A stretch of 64,000 nucleotides of DNA, from positions 217,217,501 through 217,281,500 of the forward strand of contig OX465596.1 in the NCBI GenBank assembly GCA_950022295.1. The letters are read 5' to 3'. The position numbers and the translations under genes are program-made. Source of the stretch: Bromus sterilis (taxonomy: Eukaryota; Streptophyta; Magnoliopsida; Poales; Poaceae). Under the pieces are notes generated by a model that made no database searches, had not been told where the DNA came from, and saw only the letters and a list, made by a program, of their open reading frames with translations. Shown in pieces: positions 44,554-57,682 of this stretch (within the stretch, counting starts at the first letter, position 1; each line of letters starts with the position of its first letter).

Positions 44554-47500
44554 TGTAAGGCCCGATATGTGGTACTGTTCCAGATCTAGATGTTTCCATT
44601 CAGATCCGGGGACGAAGCACCTATCGGTCCCACCGCGACATATGACAAAGCCCTATGCCCCGGATTTCCAACATGATATCACAACATTACAGATACAAGG
44701 ATACAACATCTCATACAATCGGCATACAACTGCCTTAATACAATATAATAGCGGAAGATACATGTCTGAGTACAGACGACAATCAAATGCCTACTGGCAA
44801 AGAGAAAAATATCGATCCCATAGCCACATGGGTCCAGGCCCTCCGTCGGGATCCGCCTAACTAGTCGTCGTCGAGTCTCCACGTGAAACGTCGATCACCA
44901 TACCTGTTGTCGATCAAGTACCCTGAAAAGAGTTTGGGGGTAGTATAATGAGTACAGAAGGTACTCAACATCCAACTGTAGTGGTCATCTGACCCAACAA
45001 GGACTTCATCACTCGTCATTCTAGGACAACTAGTAGTTTACGGTAAGGAAGGGGTAAGTGGTGACGTTGCTGCCGCACTAGCATTTATGAAGTGGCTAAC
45101 GATCTATAGAGTAAGATAAGAAGCCCAGCATTCGATGAGGAATCGCCTCCAACAAGTCTTACTATCAACTACTTACACAATCATAACACCTATCCTATCC
45201 TTGTCCTCCTCTTCACATCCCGACGAAGAAGAAGCAGTCAAGGCACGCACACGTTGATAAAGTTGTATTAAGATTATCTCAGTTGTTGTTGTCTATGAAC
45301 AAGGAGTAGGTCTCAAGTCATCCATAACCGTGGACACGGCTTCTCGAAAAGATTTAACCCTGCAGGGGTGTACCAACTGCCCATTACAAGGCTCCGCACG
45401 CACGTCCATCACTCTAAGTTACTACCCATCACAGACAACCATTTTATGATTTAGTTCCAAGAGATCCGAAACGACAGGTCCCTCTAACTAACAACGAACA
45501 AATCCGGGTGGCCCCCGGTGAGTCGACATCTAGCTCAGGAGCCGGCCGCTCTCTCGATCTGGTCTCTACTGTCTGTCTCGGGTTTGGATAGCCGGTTAAT
45601 CACACATGGGAAACCGGGCCCTCAGCCGAACAAGGTGGGCCAGCAAGGGAACTATGTCCTCAATGGTCCAGGTTGGTTTAAAAACTACTGGCAGCTGACC
45701 AGCACACACACAGTTTCAAATGGTAAATCAGCTTGGGCCACCACTAGAAATTCTTGAAGCTAGGTAGGTAAGAAAAGGGGACCCCATAAAATCCCGCACG
45801 CGGTTAGGCACGCTCAGTCTTAAAACCAATACCCGGAACTCGAGTCCTAGGTGACTCGAATGGAACAAACCGTTGGGGCGGGATAGCCTAGACCTTCCAT
45901 CCTGCGTCGAATATAGTCAACATTATAATAATCATATCATCCACAACAATATAATAATGATAATGTGATATCCCAAACCAAGGAGTAACAGGGTAACATC
46001 GTAGCATCCTAAGCATGCATACTAAGCAGGGGCTGAGCAACGAGCAATAGTAACATAGCAGTACAAGGTTTGCTAGGAGGGGACATGGTTGTATCGGTTT
46101 GAAAGAGGCTGTAAACATGTGGTAGGATCTAGCATCGCACCTAACCTATACTAGCATGCAAACCGCTGGTTGAAATAGAATGGATCATAAGTAATGTATA
46201 GTCCTTGCTTGTTGATAAGTCGGATTTCCGAAGGTGTAGTTGATCGCAAGCTCGCATCGTCTCCGAAGGTACCCGCGGAAGCACACAAGACGATAAACAC
46301 TGGAAAGCAATCAACGAAAAAGCGCTCTATTACTACGAGTAAAACACGAGAAACCATCAACAAGAAGTCAACACGAGACATCGCACCTACTGTCGAGAGC
46401 GGTTACTAACAGTTTAAGTGGAGTACTCGTCACACACGACGAATACCGCACGTTTACGGTGGTTCAAGTTGCTTAGCTACAGGAGATCAAACAACGGTTA
46501 TTAACATGGCAACTCAAGCAAGCATGGCATAGCACACAAACATGTCAAGAGGTGAAACACAAAGTAAACTATCTATGCTAGTCAATTTAAGTGGGGCACA
46601 ACCTAAGCATGGCATAACACTAAGTGCCGCACGACGATTAAAACATTTGGTACTGTTCTGTCCTAAACCATATTTTAGGTTGGTTAATAACAGCAAACAA
46701 TAGCATAAACACAAATAACACGAAAAACTAATCAAGTTACATATAAAGAATACCCCAAACGGAGTTACGGTTAAAAAGATACAAGCAAAACAAGTTACGG
46801 GCACAATCTGCCAACATCACGAAGCACACTTTAGATCAACGCATAAACAGGATAATCAATGCAAACATACCCACAAATGATATGAACTAAAGTAGACATG
46901 ACAGGGAAGGCATGGAAAAAAGAATCATGCAAATAGGCATCATAGAACAAAAGATATTAAGCAAACAAGATGGCATCGGAACATTTCAGACTTAGAGAAA
47001 AACAGAGGTGGCTGTCAAAAACAGCAGCATGGCAACTTCGGAGCTAAATAACTATATGACCAGCAAGCATATCATCTAAATGCAATACATATAATGAAAG
47101 TAGACATGATGCTTAACAATATGCAATTGGAATCACTCAATTCCGATAAACGGTCGCGACACACTCGTCGACCGAAGTTGCAACAAAATAATAGTTTCAG
47201 CAACAACAACACGATAACATCAGGATCACCACTTTGGAGCAAGATTTAATATAGCTAAAGCACCCAAACATGGCAAGTTAAGGGATGGAAATGAAGTACA
47301 CATGATGCTTAACACATAGGAGAAAGAATCAATGCAATAGGCCTCATGGATGAGTCACAATCATCATGCAAAGTTGCAACAAAATAATAACAACATCACT
47401 TAACAGGAAATAATAGCAATTTTGTTTAACGGCCTGATACCCACTTCCACACACAATTACACAATCAAGATGAGCTCAAACGGAAAAACTTTCTACATAC

Positions 47501-48848
47501 GAATGCTAGAGCACGCAAAACTGAGCAACTTTCGTTTTGGGAGCAGGTTCGTCGGAGCTACGGATCAACAGGAAAATACAGCGCAAAATTGAATACAATA
47601 AGCAATATTCCTGGGACTTAGCAAAAAAAATGCAGCTGAACAAATAAAAAATAAAATAAAAAAAAGGAAAAGGGGGGGGTCCTCACCCAGTGGGCTTTCG
47701 GCCCAACTGGCCGGCCTGGAGGCGGGCTGGTTCGGAGCTGGGCGGGGGAGGCGCCATCTGGGCCGCGGGCGAAGCAGGCCGTGAGGGCGCCTGGCCCACG
47801 CGGTGGAGCGCTCGGCTCGGGCGTCCCGTGCCCAACCGCAAGGAGCGCGGCGGCGGACGGACTCCGGAAGGGAGGCGCGACGGCGCGAGGGGGTCCGGTT
47901 GCGGAGGCTTCAGCGGGCCGCTGCGGCTGAGATCCGGCCGGTGGTGGGGCAGACGGCGACCACGTCGGCTTTCGGTGGCGGGGTGAGCTCGGGCCGGCTC
48001 CCATGGCGTCCAGCGACCTGCACGCAAGGGAGGAGGGAGGCGGTGAGGACAAAGGGAGAAGGGGAGAGGAAGAGGGCGCGGGAGAGGAGGAGGCCTGGCC
48101 GGAGCGGCTGTTGGTCGCCGGCGGCGCATGCGGCGGCCGCCCGACGTGGAGGCGGCGGCGCCCACGGGTTGAGGAGAGAGGGAGGAGAGAGAAAGGAGAG
48201 AGGAGACTTGGGACGATCTGGGCCGTCGGATCCTAGATCGGACGGTCCAGATCTGAGAAAAACTAGGGTTTGTTGGAAATTTGGGCAAAATAAGAAAATT
48301 GGGCTATTGTGAGGGGGGTGGCTGCAATTTTTGGCTAGGGAAACCCTAGAAAGGGGGTGGGAGTGTGGTGGTCTTTATATAGCCCCGGTGGCTGGCAGTT
48401 TGCAAAAACATCCCCGGTTTTTCGCTCGCGCGCGCGGTGTTCATGTTTCTGACCGCCGTGGGTCCATAGTACCTCCGATTCGGGTAAAACTTTGAACTGC
48501 GCGATCGGTGCGTCGAGCCGGAGGCATTGACCTCGCGCTGGAACCATTCTGAAAACACTTTCCGACGCGCTATAAAAATATCCCGTTTAATTATTAAACG
48601 GGGTTTTCCGTTCCGTTGGATGCGGCTGGTCTTGTGCGGTTTTCGCGACGGTGATCGGGTGAAACCCGGTGTCGCAAAGGTCGAGTGTCAGGGTGGAAAG
48701 GGTCGGTCTCCGTCCGGTACGAGATAAGAGGGGGAAAAATAATCGCCGATCGATAAATCGGGCATGCAAACACCGCAAAAAAATTAGACAATCAAACTAT
48801 TCACACCGAAAACAAATTTTTAATTTTTGTGAAAACTGGGCTGTTACA
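44554..48848 (-). repeat. 3' LTR of element C
   Basis: 4295 bp. G/C-rich block at 47680-48240, then a minus TATA box at 48374-48381 and the terminus GGGCTGTTACA. Tandem or complex ORFs in the G/C-rich block recur in the partner LTR with differing frames and are not accepted as genes. Confidence 0.87.
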
Positions 48849-49442
48849 ATACAACACCACCAACAAGGGATCTCATCCCGAGATCCAAGAAAATCCGGGG
48901 GAGAGGGGGGAGAGAAAAGAGTCGACGATCTTCAACACCACCAACAAGGGACTCTGCTCCATGTCGACGTCGAGCTTCCGTCGAGAAACTTTCCGAAGAG
49001 AGACGACATCGTCGGAAAAACGAAACCGTCAGTGACAAGAGGAAGAACGATCGCGAAAACCAGATCAAGGGATAGTGATTTTTAACGCAAGTCTTAAAAC
49101 ACCGGTAAATGGAGGGATGGCAATGGATGACCCAGATTATATCAGAAACCGGAGAAGCTAAAGGTACGACAGGAATTCCCACCTGAGCTCGGAATCGAGA
49201 CAATACGCTGCAAGCAAGGCATTGTAATGGTTCCGAAACTCCACTTACTCGAGATCCTAAAGTTTGAAGGGGATAAGACGAGAATTAAACTCTTACGCCA
49301 CTTGTCCTGACCAGAGCAAGGGTAAGGAGGAAAAATAATCCTACTCTCCGATAACTAACTTAGTAACTAAAAAATAGTTTTGTCTAGACTCGACTTCGGC
49401 CAGAGAGGGGATCCTACGGTCGGTAAGGCTCTGATACCAAGT
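48849..49442 (-). other. Internal domain of element C
   Basis: 594 bp. On the 3' LTR side, TCTCATCCCGAGATCC (48870-48885) corresponds to TCTCGTCCCGAGATTC in E2 (13151-13166), the end of pol next to the PPT. On the primer side, TAGACTCGACTTCGGCCA corresponds to the E2 leader. A 19-bp segment, CAACACCACCAACAAGGGA, occurs twice (48852-48870 and 48933-48951), replacing the usual purine tract next to the LTR. No coding domain. Confidence 0.8.
49428..49439 (-). other. Primer-binding site of element C, tRNA-iMet
   Basis: The minus strand reads TGGTATCAGAGC three bases from the LTR at 49443. It is identical to the E2 site. Confidence 0.9.
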
Positions 49443-52400
49443 TGTAAGGCCCTATATGCGGTAATGTTTCAGATCTAGATGTTTCCATTAAGATCCGGGG
49501 ACGAAGCACATGTCGGTCCCACTGCGACATATGACAAAGCCATATGCCTCGGATTTCCAACATGATATCACAACATTACAGATACAAGGATACAACATCT
49601 CATACAATCGGCATACAACTGCCTTAATACAATATAATAGCGGAAGATACATGTCTGAGTACAAACGACAATCAAATGCCTACTGGCAAAGATAAAAACA
49701 TCGATCCCATAGCCACACGGGTCCAGGCCCTCCGCCGGGATCCGCCTAACTAGTCGTCGTCGAGTCTCCACGTGAAACGTTGATCACCATACCTGTTGTC
49801 GATCAAATACCCTGAAAAGAGTTTGGGGGTAGTATCATGAGTACAGAAGGTACTCAGCATCCAACTAGAGTGGTCATCTGACCCAGCAAGGATTTCATCA
49901 CTCGTCATTCTAGGACAACTAGTAGATTACGGTAAGGAAGGGGTAAGTGGTGAGGTTGCTGCCGCACTAGCATTTATGAAGTGGCTAACGATCTAGAGAG
50001 TAAGATAAGAAGCCAAGCATTCGATGAGGAATCGCCTCCAACAAGTCTTACTATCAACTACTTACGCAATCATAACACCTATCCTATCCTTGTCCTCCTC
50101 TTCGCATCCAGACGAAGAAGAAGCAGTCAAGGCACGCACACGTTGATCAAGTTGTATTAAGATTATCTCAGTTGTTGTTGTCTATGAACATGGAGTAGGT
50201 CTCAAGTCGTCCATAACCGTGGACACGGCTTCTCGAAAAGATTTAACCCTGCAGGGGTGTACCAACTGCCCATTACAAGGCTCCGCTCGCACGTCCATCA
50301 CTCTAAGTTAGTACCCATCACAAGCAACCATTTTATGATTTAGTTCCAAGAGATCCGAAACGACCGGTCCCTCTAACTAACAACGAACAAATCCGGGTGG
50401 CCCCCGGTGAGTCGACATCCAGCTCAGGAGCCGGCCGCTCTCTCGATCTGGTCTCTACCGTCTGTCTCGGGTTTGGATAGCCGGTTAATCACACATGGGA
50501 AACCGGGTCCTCAGCCGAACAAGGTGGACCAGAAAGGGAACTATGTCCTCACTAGTCCGGGTTGGTTTAAAAACTACTGGTAGCTGACCAGCACACACAC
50601 TGTTTCAAATGGTAAATTAGCTTGGGCCACCACTAGAAATGCTTGAAGCGAGGTTGGTAAGAAAAGGGGACCCCATAAAATCCCACACGCGGTTAGGCAC
50701 GCTCAGTCTTAAAACCAATACCCGGAACTCGGGTTCTAGGTGACTCGAATGGAACAAACCGTCGGGGCGGGATAGCCTAGACCTTCCATCCTTCGTCGAA
50801 TATAGTCAACATTATAATAATCATATCATCCACAACAATATAATAATGATAATGTGATATCCCAAACCAAGGAGTAACAGGGTAACATCGTAGCATCCTA
50901 AGCATGCATACTAAGCAGGGGTTGAGCAACGAGTAGGAGTAACATAACATTACAAGGTTTGCTAGGAGGGGACATGGTTGTATCGGTTTGAAAGAGGTTG
51001 TAAACATGTGGTAGGATCAAGCATTGCACCTAACCTATACTAGCATGAAAACCGCTGGTTGAAATAGAATGGATCATAAGTAATGTATAGTCCTTGCCTG
51101 TTGATAAGTCGGATTTCCGAAGGTGTAGTTGATCGCAAGCTCGCATCGTCTCCGAAGGTACCCGTGGAAGCACACAAGACTATTAACACTAGAAAGCAAT
51201 CAATGAGCAAGCGCTCTATTAATACAAGTCAAACACGAGCAAGCATCAACAATAAGTCAACACGAGACATCACACCTACCGTCGAGAGCGGTTACTAACA
51301 GTTTAAGTGGAGTACTCGTCACACACGACGAATACCGCACGTTTACGGTGGTTCAAGTTGCTTAGCTACAGGAGATCAAACAACGGTTGTTAACATGGCA
51401 ACTCAAGCAAGCATGGCATAGCACACAAACATGTCAAGAGGTGAAACACAAAGTAAACTATCTATGCTAGTCAATTTAAGTGGGGCACAACCTAAACATG
51501 GCATAACACTAAGTGTCGCACGACGATTAAAACATTTGGTACTGTTCTGTCCTAAACCATATTTTAGGTTGGTTAAAAACAGCAAACAATAGCATAAACA
51601 CAAAGAACACGAAAAACTAATCAAGTTACATATAAAAAACACCCCAAACGGAGTTACAGTTAAAAAGATACAAGCAAAACAAGTTACGGGCACAATTTGC
51701 CAACATCACGAAGCAAAATTTAGATCAACGCATAAACAGGATAATCAATGCAAAAATGCCCACAAATGATATGAACTAAAGTAGACATGACAGGGAAGGC
51801 ATGGCAAAAAGAATCATGCAAATAGGTGTCGGGACCCGGGGTTAGCGTATGTAATTCCAGTCACGATACGATCACATGGAGAGCCGAGAGCCGTACCCAC
51901 TTGTCTAAGCAGAGAAGGCCAAGCACAGAACGCTCTCGGAAAGCATCAAATGTGAGGGGCATCTCATCCAGGCCGGATGATCAACTGAGATGGGTCGTCA
52001 ACGTCCGGTCACAAGTCTAAATGCTTATGGGTGGTGAATCCCATACTCATAGACAAGTCGCCTCAACCATGTTATCGATTGGATCCTAACTCTTACATAG
52101 ACTTACTCCAGCCCGATCACTTAGTCGGGGTCTAGGGCGGGCTCGATCATACAACAAAGTGTGCACGTGACAGAGTCACGAACAATGGCATCGCGATGCC
52201 CCAAGCTGCGCACATCTAAGGGCCACTTGGTGTATAAAGACCGCCAGCCAGATCACAACTAAGGTCTCGAAAACCCATACTAAGACATGCATGTTATAAA
52301 CATACACGCAGCACACATGCCTAGTATGAACAGCAGGTATCATCACATAACTCTACAAAGTACTCTTTATTGATATACACATAGAGCATACAAAGATCAC

Positions 52401-55400
52401 ATGTCTGTGATCAACATTACATCATACAACGGAAGCAAATTAGGTCTGAGTACAGACAAGTTTAACAAATGGCTTAGAGAAGCCTTGTAAACATACATGC
52501 CCTTCCACGAGGGACCAGACTGCTGTCTGGGACTATGCTAACTTAGTCAATGTCGAGCTTCACGAAGGTGACTCCATCGGGGTCCGGGTTCACATCTAAA
52601 ACATAGAATAAGGAAACGTGAGTACAAAGTCGTACTCAACAAGACTTACATCAGATCTAAACTACTCATGCTCAAGTATCAAGGTAAAGGGAGGTGGGGT
52701 TTCACATGCAGAAGTGCCAGCTTTGACTTGGCTAATCCTGAACTACGAATACCATACTTGAGGTAAGAAGCGTACACGAGTCCACTACATCTCCAACTAA
52801 TACACCACTATGGTTACTTCCTCGACTTCCCCACGAGGAAGCACACCATAGCACTCACGCTTATCTTGCGAGTTTTATAAGTATCCATTCAAGTTGTCTA
52901 ATAATCAGGTACAGGTTCCAAGTAGTCCTTAACCGCGGACGCAGCTATTCGAATAGTTTTGTTAACCTTGCAAGGGTGTAAGCTACACACATGACCATCG
53001 GTTACCGCCAGGTCTCGCCACCGTTCAAGAGGTGACAGCGAGGATGTTCACCACGACACTTCGCTCACAACCGGTCTATTCGAGGAGTCGACTATCTGAG
53101 TTTGCCTCCGCTCGAGAGCCCGGCCGGATCAACGAAACGGACTCAAACAATGTAGGTGACCGAGACGCCACCTCTGGCGGATGGTTTTCCTGCCTCACAG
53201 GTGCACCCACATATCTATATGATGCAACCATTCCTTCATTCTTTTCTATGCAGATGTCAAATGGAAAGACCGAACTAATGTGACCCCTGGACGTCGACAC
53301 GGATCAAGGTACTAGGCCGAGAGGGGTCAGTGAGCCCAATGTGTGGTTGTACTCTTTGTCTTGGATTACCATACAAGAACTCGATGCTTAAGGCGGTGTT
53401 CAACGAGACAACCCACTGTGTACTCCTACACAGCCTCTCATCGTTCACCTTGTATTAGGGTGGATTCACCAACACAGTTTCAATTTCATCAACACCATGT
53501 TCACTATCATCCCGACTCACATCAAAAGCAACCTCATTGTACCACTAAGCATGCAATAAGCATTAACAGTTGCAGTGGCCACATGATATCAATCAACTCC
53601 TATGTCAGCTAGGATTGTGGTTTGCTTACTACTGTGACAAGATGATAGGTCATGCATCGGATATGGGTTCAACTATGCGGTAGAATCGATACAAAGTGAT
53701 CTCCTAAACATGCATAAGAGAGACTGAGAGGGAATTGGGATTTTATAGACATGATCAATGGGGTTTGCTTGCCTTGCTGACGATACACGGGTCTTAACGG
53801 TGGTCTTCTTCTTCGGGGGTGATCACCGTCTCGGAAAAGCTGGTACCGGAAACAATCATCAACAAGGGGGGACAACTTCGGAAGTAAAATGCACAAGCAC
53901 ATGATATTGTTGTCCATGAGGTGAATGGTGTTGCTTTGTGGTACATTTGATTTAAATGAAGTGTATTGCATTTGAGATGCAAATTCAAACTCCACATATG
54001 AATTTCAATTTAACCAAATTGCATTTGAAATTTTTTGATCATTTGAAACCATGTGATCATGTGTGTGATATGCTTCTGAAGTTCAAGTGATCATGTTTGC
54101 ATTGTAATGGTTAAAATTTGAATTGCATTTGAATTAAATTTGAATTAATTCCAATTAAGCCAAATAGAAAAAGCTACTGGTCCCATTTTAAAATCAACTC
54201 AAACATGGTTGAAAGTTGCATATTTGGATAGAGAATTTTATGCTGATCATTTTTCATATATTATTTGTCCAATTTGGAGTTCATATGAATTTTCTATGAA
54301 TTTCTAAAGTTTCACCTATTTTCTGTAATTTCTGGATTTCTTTAATTCTTTTCTATTTAAATTTAATCAGATAAACTGATTATTGCATCAGCATGACCTC
54401 AGCATGACATCAGCAGGGGGCTGACATGTGGGCCATGCATGTCAGTGACTCTGTTTTAAAATCCGGTTTAATTAGCTTAACAGTGGGGTTAAGGGGGGGG
54501 GGGCTGGCCCACTTGTCATTGGGTGTAGGGTTAGCTTAGGGGGTGATTAAGTTAGCTCTAATGGCCGGCTTGACGCCGGCGGCTGTGTACACGACGGCGC
54601 GGCGCCGGAGTTGCCTACAGGCCACGGGACAAGGAGGGGAAGGCACTGGGATGTCTCCCGCGTCCTCGCGCATCCAACGGTGGCATTGGGGCGCCACGAG
54701 AGGAGCTCTAGAGCTCGGCCGCGACGGCAATGGCGGAGGCCGCCACTGGTGAAGAGGGGAACGGAGAATCCATGCGCGAGAAGGGCCGGGGATAGGGGGT
54801 TCTTCTCACCGGAGCGCTAGGAGGACGATGACGTCCACGGCGGGGTCGACGGAGCACTAGAGGCGGCGAATCGATGACGTTGAACGCGCGGCTCCGGCGA
54901 CGACGTTGTTGGCGAATCCGGCAGCATGAGGGGGTCCGGACTCGTGGCCTCCTCCAGGGCGAAGAAGATGACGGTGCTGGAGACGCTAGACACGGTCGCG
55001 CGGCGGCTGGTGGCTGACGGCCACGTGGGCGCGGCGGCTCGCTCCGTCGAGCTCTCGGTTGCGGCAGAAAAACGACGAGGAAGAAGGGAGATGAGGTCCA
55101 GGGAGAGGGGGATAAGCTTCGGGACGTCTTGGCGGTCTCCATGGCGAGGAGATAGGGCACGGGGAGCAGCTGCGTGGCCTCGCCGGCGTCGGCGGCCACG
55201 GCATGCACGCCACCGTGCTGCTTGGCTCGTCGGGGAGGAAGGCGACAAGAGGAGGGGTGGGCCTGGGCTGTGGTGGCTTAAGTTGGGCCGAAAGCCTGGG
55301 GTTTCCTCTTTTTTTTTCTTTTCTTCTCTTTTTCTTTCTGTAATTTTGTTGTGCCCTGATAAATAAATACCTAGGCAATTTATAAATTGCCAAAAGCTTT

Positions 55401-57682
55401 TACATGGACTTACAAAGCATATAGTTAGCCATTCATAAGTTTTGGAGATTTTTGAAATTCCAACAATTTGAATTTAAATTCAAATTGGAGTTTAATTTAA
55501 TTTCCAATGCACCTTTTGAATTTTTGAATATTCCATGGGTATGGGAAAATCCCCAAACCACTTTTGCAATGATCAGCAACAATTCTAGGAATTTTCCAAA
55601 CAATCAAATGATTTTTGGAAAAAGATTTTTATCTGTCCATTTGATTTAATTTCTTAGGGTTTTTCTTTTCCCCATTTTTGAATTTTATTTTAAATTTTTC
55701 ACATGATGCAAAGGGCACTCAAACCCTAGCACTTACCCTAGTTGGGGTTCTGACAATAGGAATCATAGAACAAAAGATATTAAGCAAACAACATGGCATC
55801 GGAACATTTCAGACTTAGAGAAAAACAGAGGTGGCTGTCAAAAACAGCAGCATGGCAACTTCGGAGCTAAATAACTATATGACCAGCAAGCATATCATAG
55901 CAATGCAATACATAAAATGAAAGTAGACATGATGCTTAACAATATGCAATTGGAATCACTCAATTCCGATAAACGGTCGCGACACACTCGTCGACCGAAG
56001 TTGCAACAAAATAACAGTTTCAGCAACAACAACACGATAACATCAGGATCACCACTTTGGAGCAAGATTTAATATAGCTAAAGCACCCAAACATGGCAAG
56101 TTAAAGCATGGAAATGAAGTACACATGATGTTTAACACATAGGAGAAAGAATCAATGCAATAGGCCTCATGGATGAGCCACAATCATCATCCAAAGTTGC
56201 AACAAAATAATAACAGCATCACTTAATAGGAAATAATAGCAATTTGTAGCAGTTTAACGGCCTGATGCCCACTTCAACACACAATTACACAATCAAGATG
56301 AGCTCAAACGGAAAAACTTTCTACATATGAATGCTAGAGGACGCAAAACCGAGCAACTTTCGTTTTGGGAGCACGTTCATCGGAGCTACAGATCAAAGGG
56401 AAAATACAACGCAAAATTGAATACATCAAGCAATATTCCTGGGACTTAGCAAAAAAATGCAGCTGAACAAATAAAAAATAAAATAAAATAAAGGAAAAGG
56501 GGGGCCTCACCCAGTGGGCTTCCTGCCCAACTGGCCGGCCTGGAGGCGGGCTCGTTCGGAGCTGGGCTGGGGAGGCGCCAGCTGGGCCGCGGGCGAAGCA
56601 GGCCGTGAGGGCGCCTGACCCACGCGGTGGAGCGCTCTACACGGGCATCCCGTGCCCAACCTCAAGGAGCGCGGCGGCGGTCGGACTCCGGCAGGGAGGC
56701 GCGACGGCGTGAGGGGGTCCGGTTGCAGAGGCTTCAGCGGGCCGCGGCGGCTGAGATCCGGCCGGATCCGGCCGGTGGTAGGGCAGACGGCGACTAGATC
56801 GGCTTCCGGTGGCGGGGTGAGCTCGGGCCGGCTCCCATGGCGTCCGGCGACCTGCACGCAAGGGAGGAGGGAGGCGGTGAGGTCAGAGGGAGAAGGGGAG
56901 AGGAAGAGGGCGCGGGAGAGGAGGAGGCCTGGCCGGAGCGGCTGCTGGTCGCCGACGGCGCATGCGGCGGCCAGCCAAGGTGGACGCGGCGGCGCCCATG
57001 GGTTGAGGAGAGAGGGAGGAGAGAGAAAGGAGAGAGGAGACTTGGGACGATCTGGGCCGTCGGATCCCAGATCGGACGGTCCAGATCTGAGAAAAACTAG
57101 GGTTTGTTGGAAAATTGGGCAAAATGCGAAAATTTGGCTATTGTGAGGGGGGTGGCTGCAATTTTTGGCTAGGTATACCCTAGAAAGGGGGTGGGAGTGT
57201 GGTGGTCTTTATATAGCCCCGGTGGCTGGAAGTTTGCAAAAACATCCCCGTTTTTTCGCTCGCGCGCGCGGTGTTCACGTTTCTGACCGCCAGGGGTCCG
57301 CAGTACCTCCGATTCGGGTAAAACTTTGAACTGCGCGATCGGTGCGTCGAGCCGGAGGCGTTCACCTCACGCTGGAACCTTTCCGAAAACACTTTCTGGC
57401 GCGCTATAAAAATATCCTGTTTAATTATTAAACGGGGTTTTCCGTTCCGTTGGCTGCGGCTGGTCTCGTGCGGTTTTCGCGACGGTGTTCGGGTGAAACC
57501 CGGTGTCGCAAAGGTCGAGTGTCAGGGTGGCAAGGGTCGGTCTCCGTCCGGTACGAGATAAGAGGGGGGAAAATAATCGCCGATCGATAAATCGGGGATG
57601 CAAACACCGCAAACAAATCAGACAATCAAACAATTCACACCCAAAACAAATTTTTAATTTTTGTGAAAACTGGGCTGTTACA
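49443..57682 (-). repeat. 5' LTR of element C, interrupted by E4
   Basis: Pieces are 49443-51826 and 55761-57682 (one ATAGG copy removed). TATA box on minus at 57208-57215. Starts TGTAAGGCCCTATATG, ends GGGCTGTTACA. Confidence 0.87.
51827..55755 (-). mobile_element. E4: solo LTR of the Tekay-type family E
   Basis: 3929 bp, TGTCGGGACCCGGGG ... GGGGTTCTGACA, with a perfect duplication ATAGG at 51822-51826 and 55756-55760. It is close to the E2 LTRs over most of its length, but diverges from about 53860 to 55400. It is the youngest insertion on the right arm, since it lies in C, which lies in D. Confidence 0.92.

Larger units (their letters stand above)
44554..57682 (-). mobile_element. C: non-autonomous element with giant LTRs and a 594-bp internal domain
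   Basis: LTRs are 44554-48848 (4295 bp) and 49443-57682 (about 4306 bp once the E4 insertion is set aside). Flanks are ATAGC (44549-44553) and GTAGC (57683-57687), matching at four of five bases. Sense is minus. There is a proper tRNA-iMet primer site but no gag or pol. Such a structure is a LARD-like or internally deleted element needing help in trans. Leader and PPT-side sequences resemble those of the chromovirus E2, so a Tekay-type helper is likely. Confidence 0.87.

Noticed and set aside
47618..48312. ORFs up to 201 codons in the C LTR, repeated near 56507-57146
   Set aside because: Same reasons: composition-driven open frames in an LTR, present on both strands, frames shifted between the two LTRs.
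48849..49100. Short repeats in the internal domain of C considered as CRISPR-like array or tandem gene
   Set aside because: Only two copies, 81 bp apart, in a plant retroelement; no spacer series.
54708..55393. Several 130-166-codon ORFs in E4
   Set aside because: G/C-rich LTR sequence, both strands, no recognisable domain.
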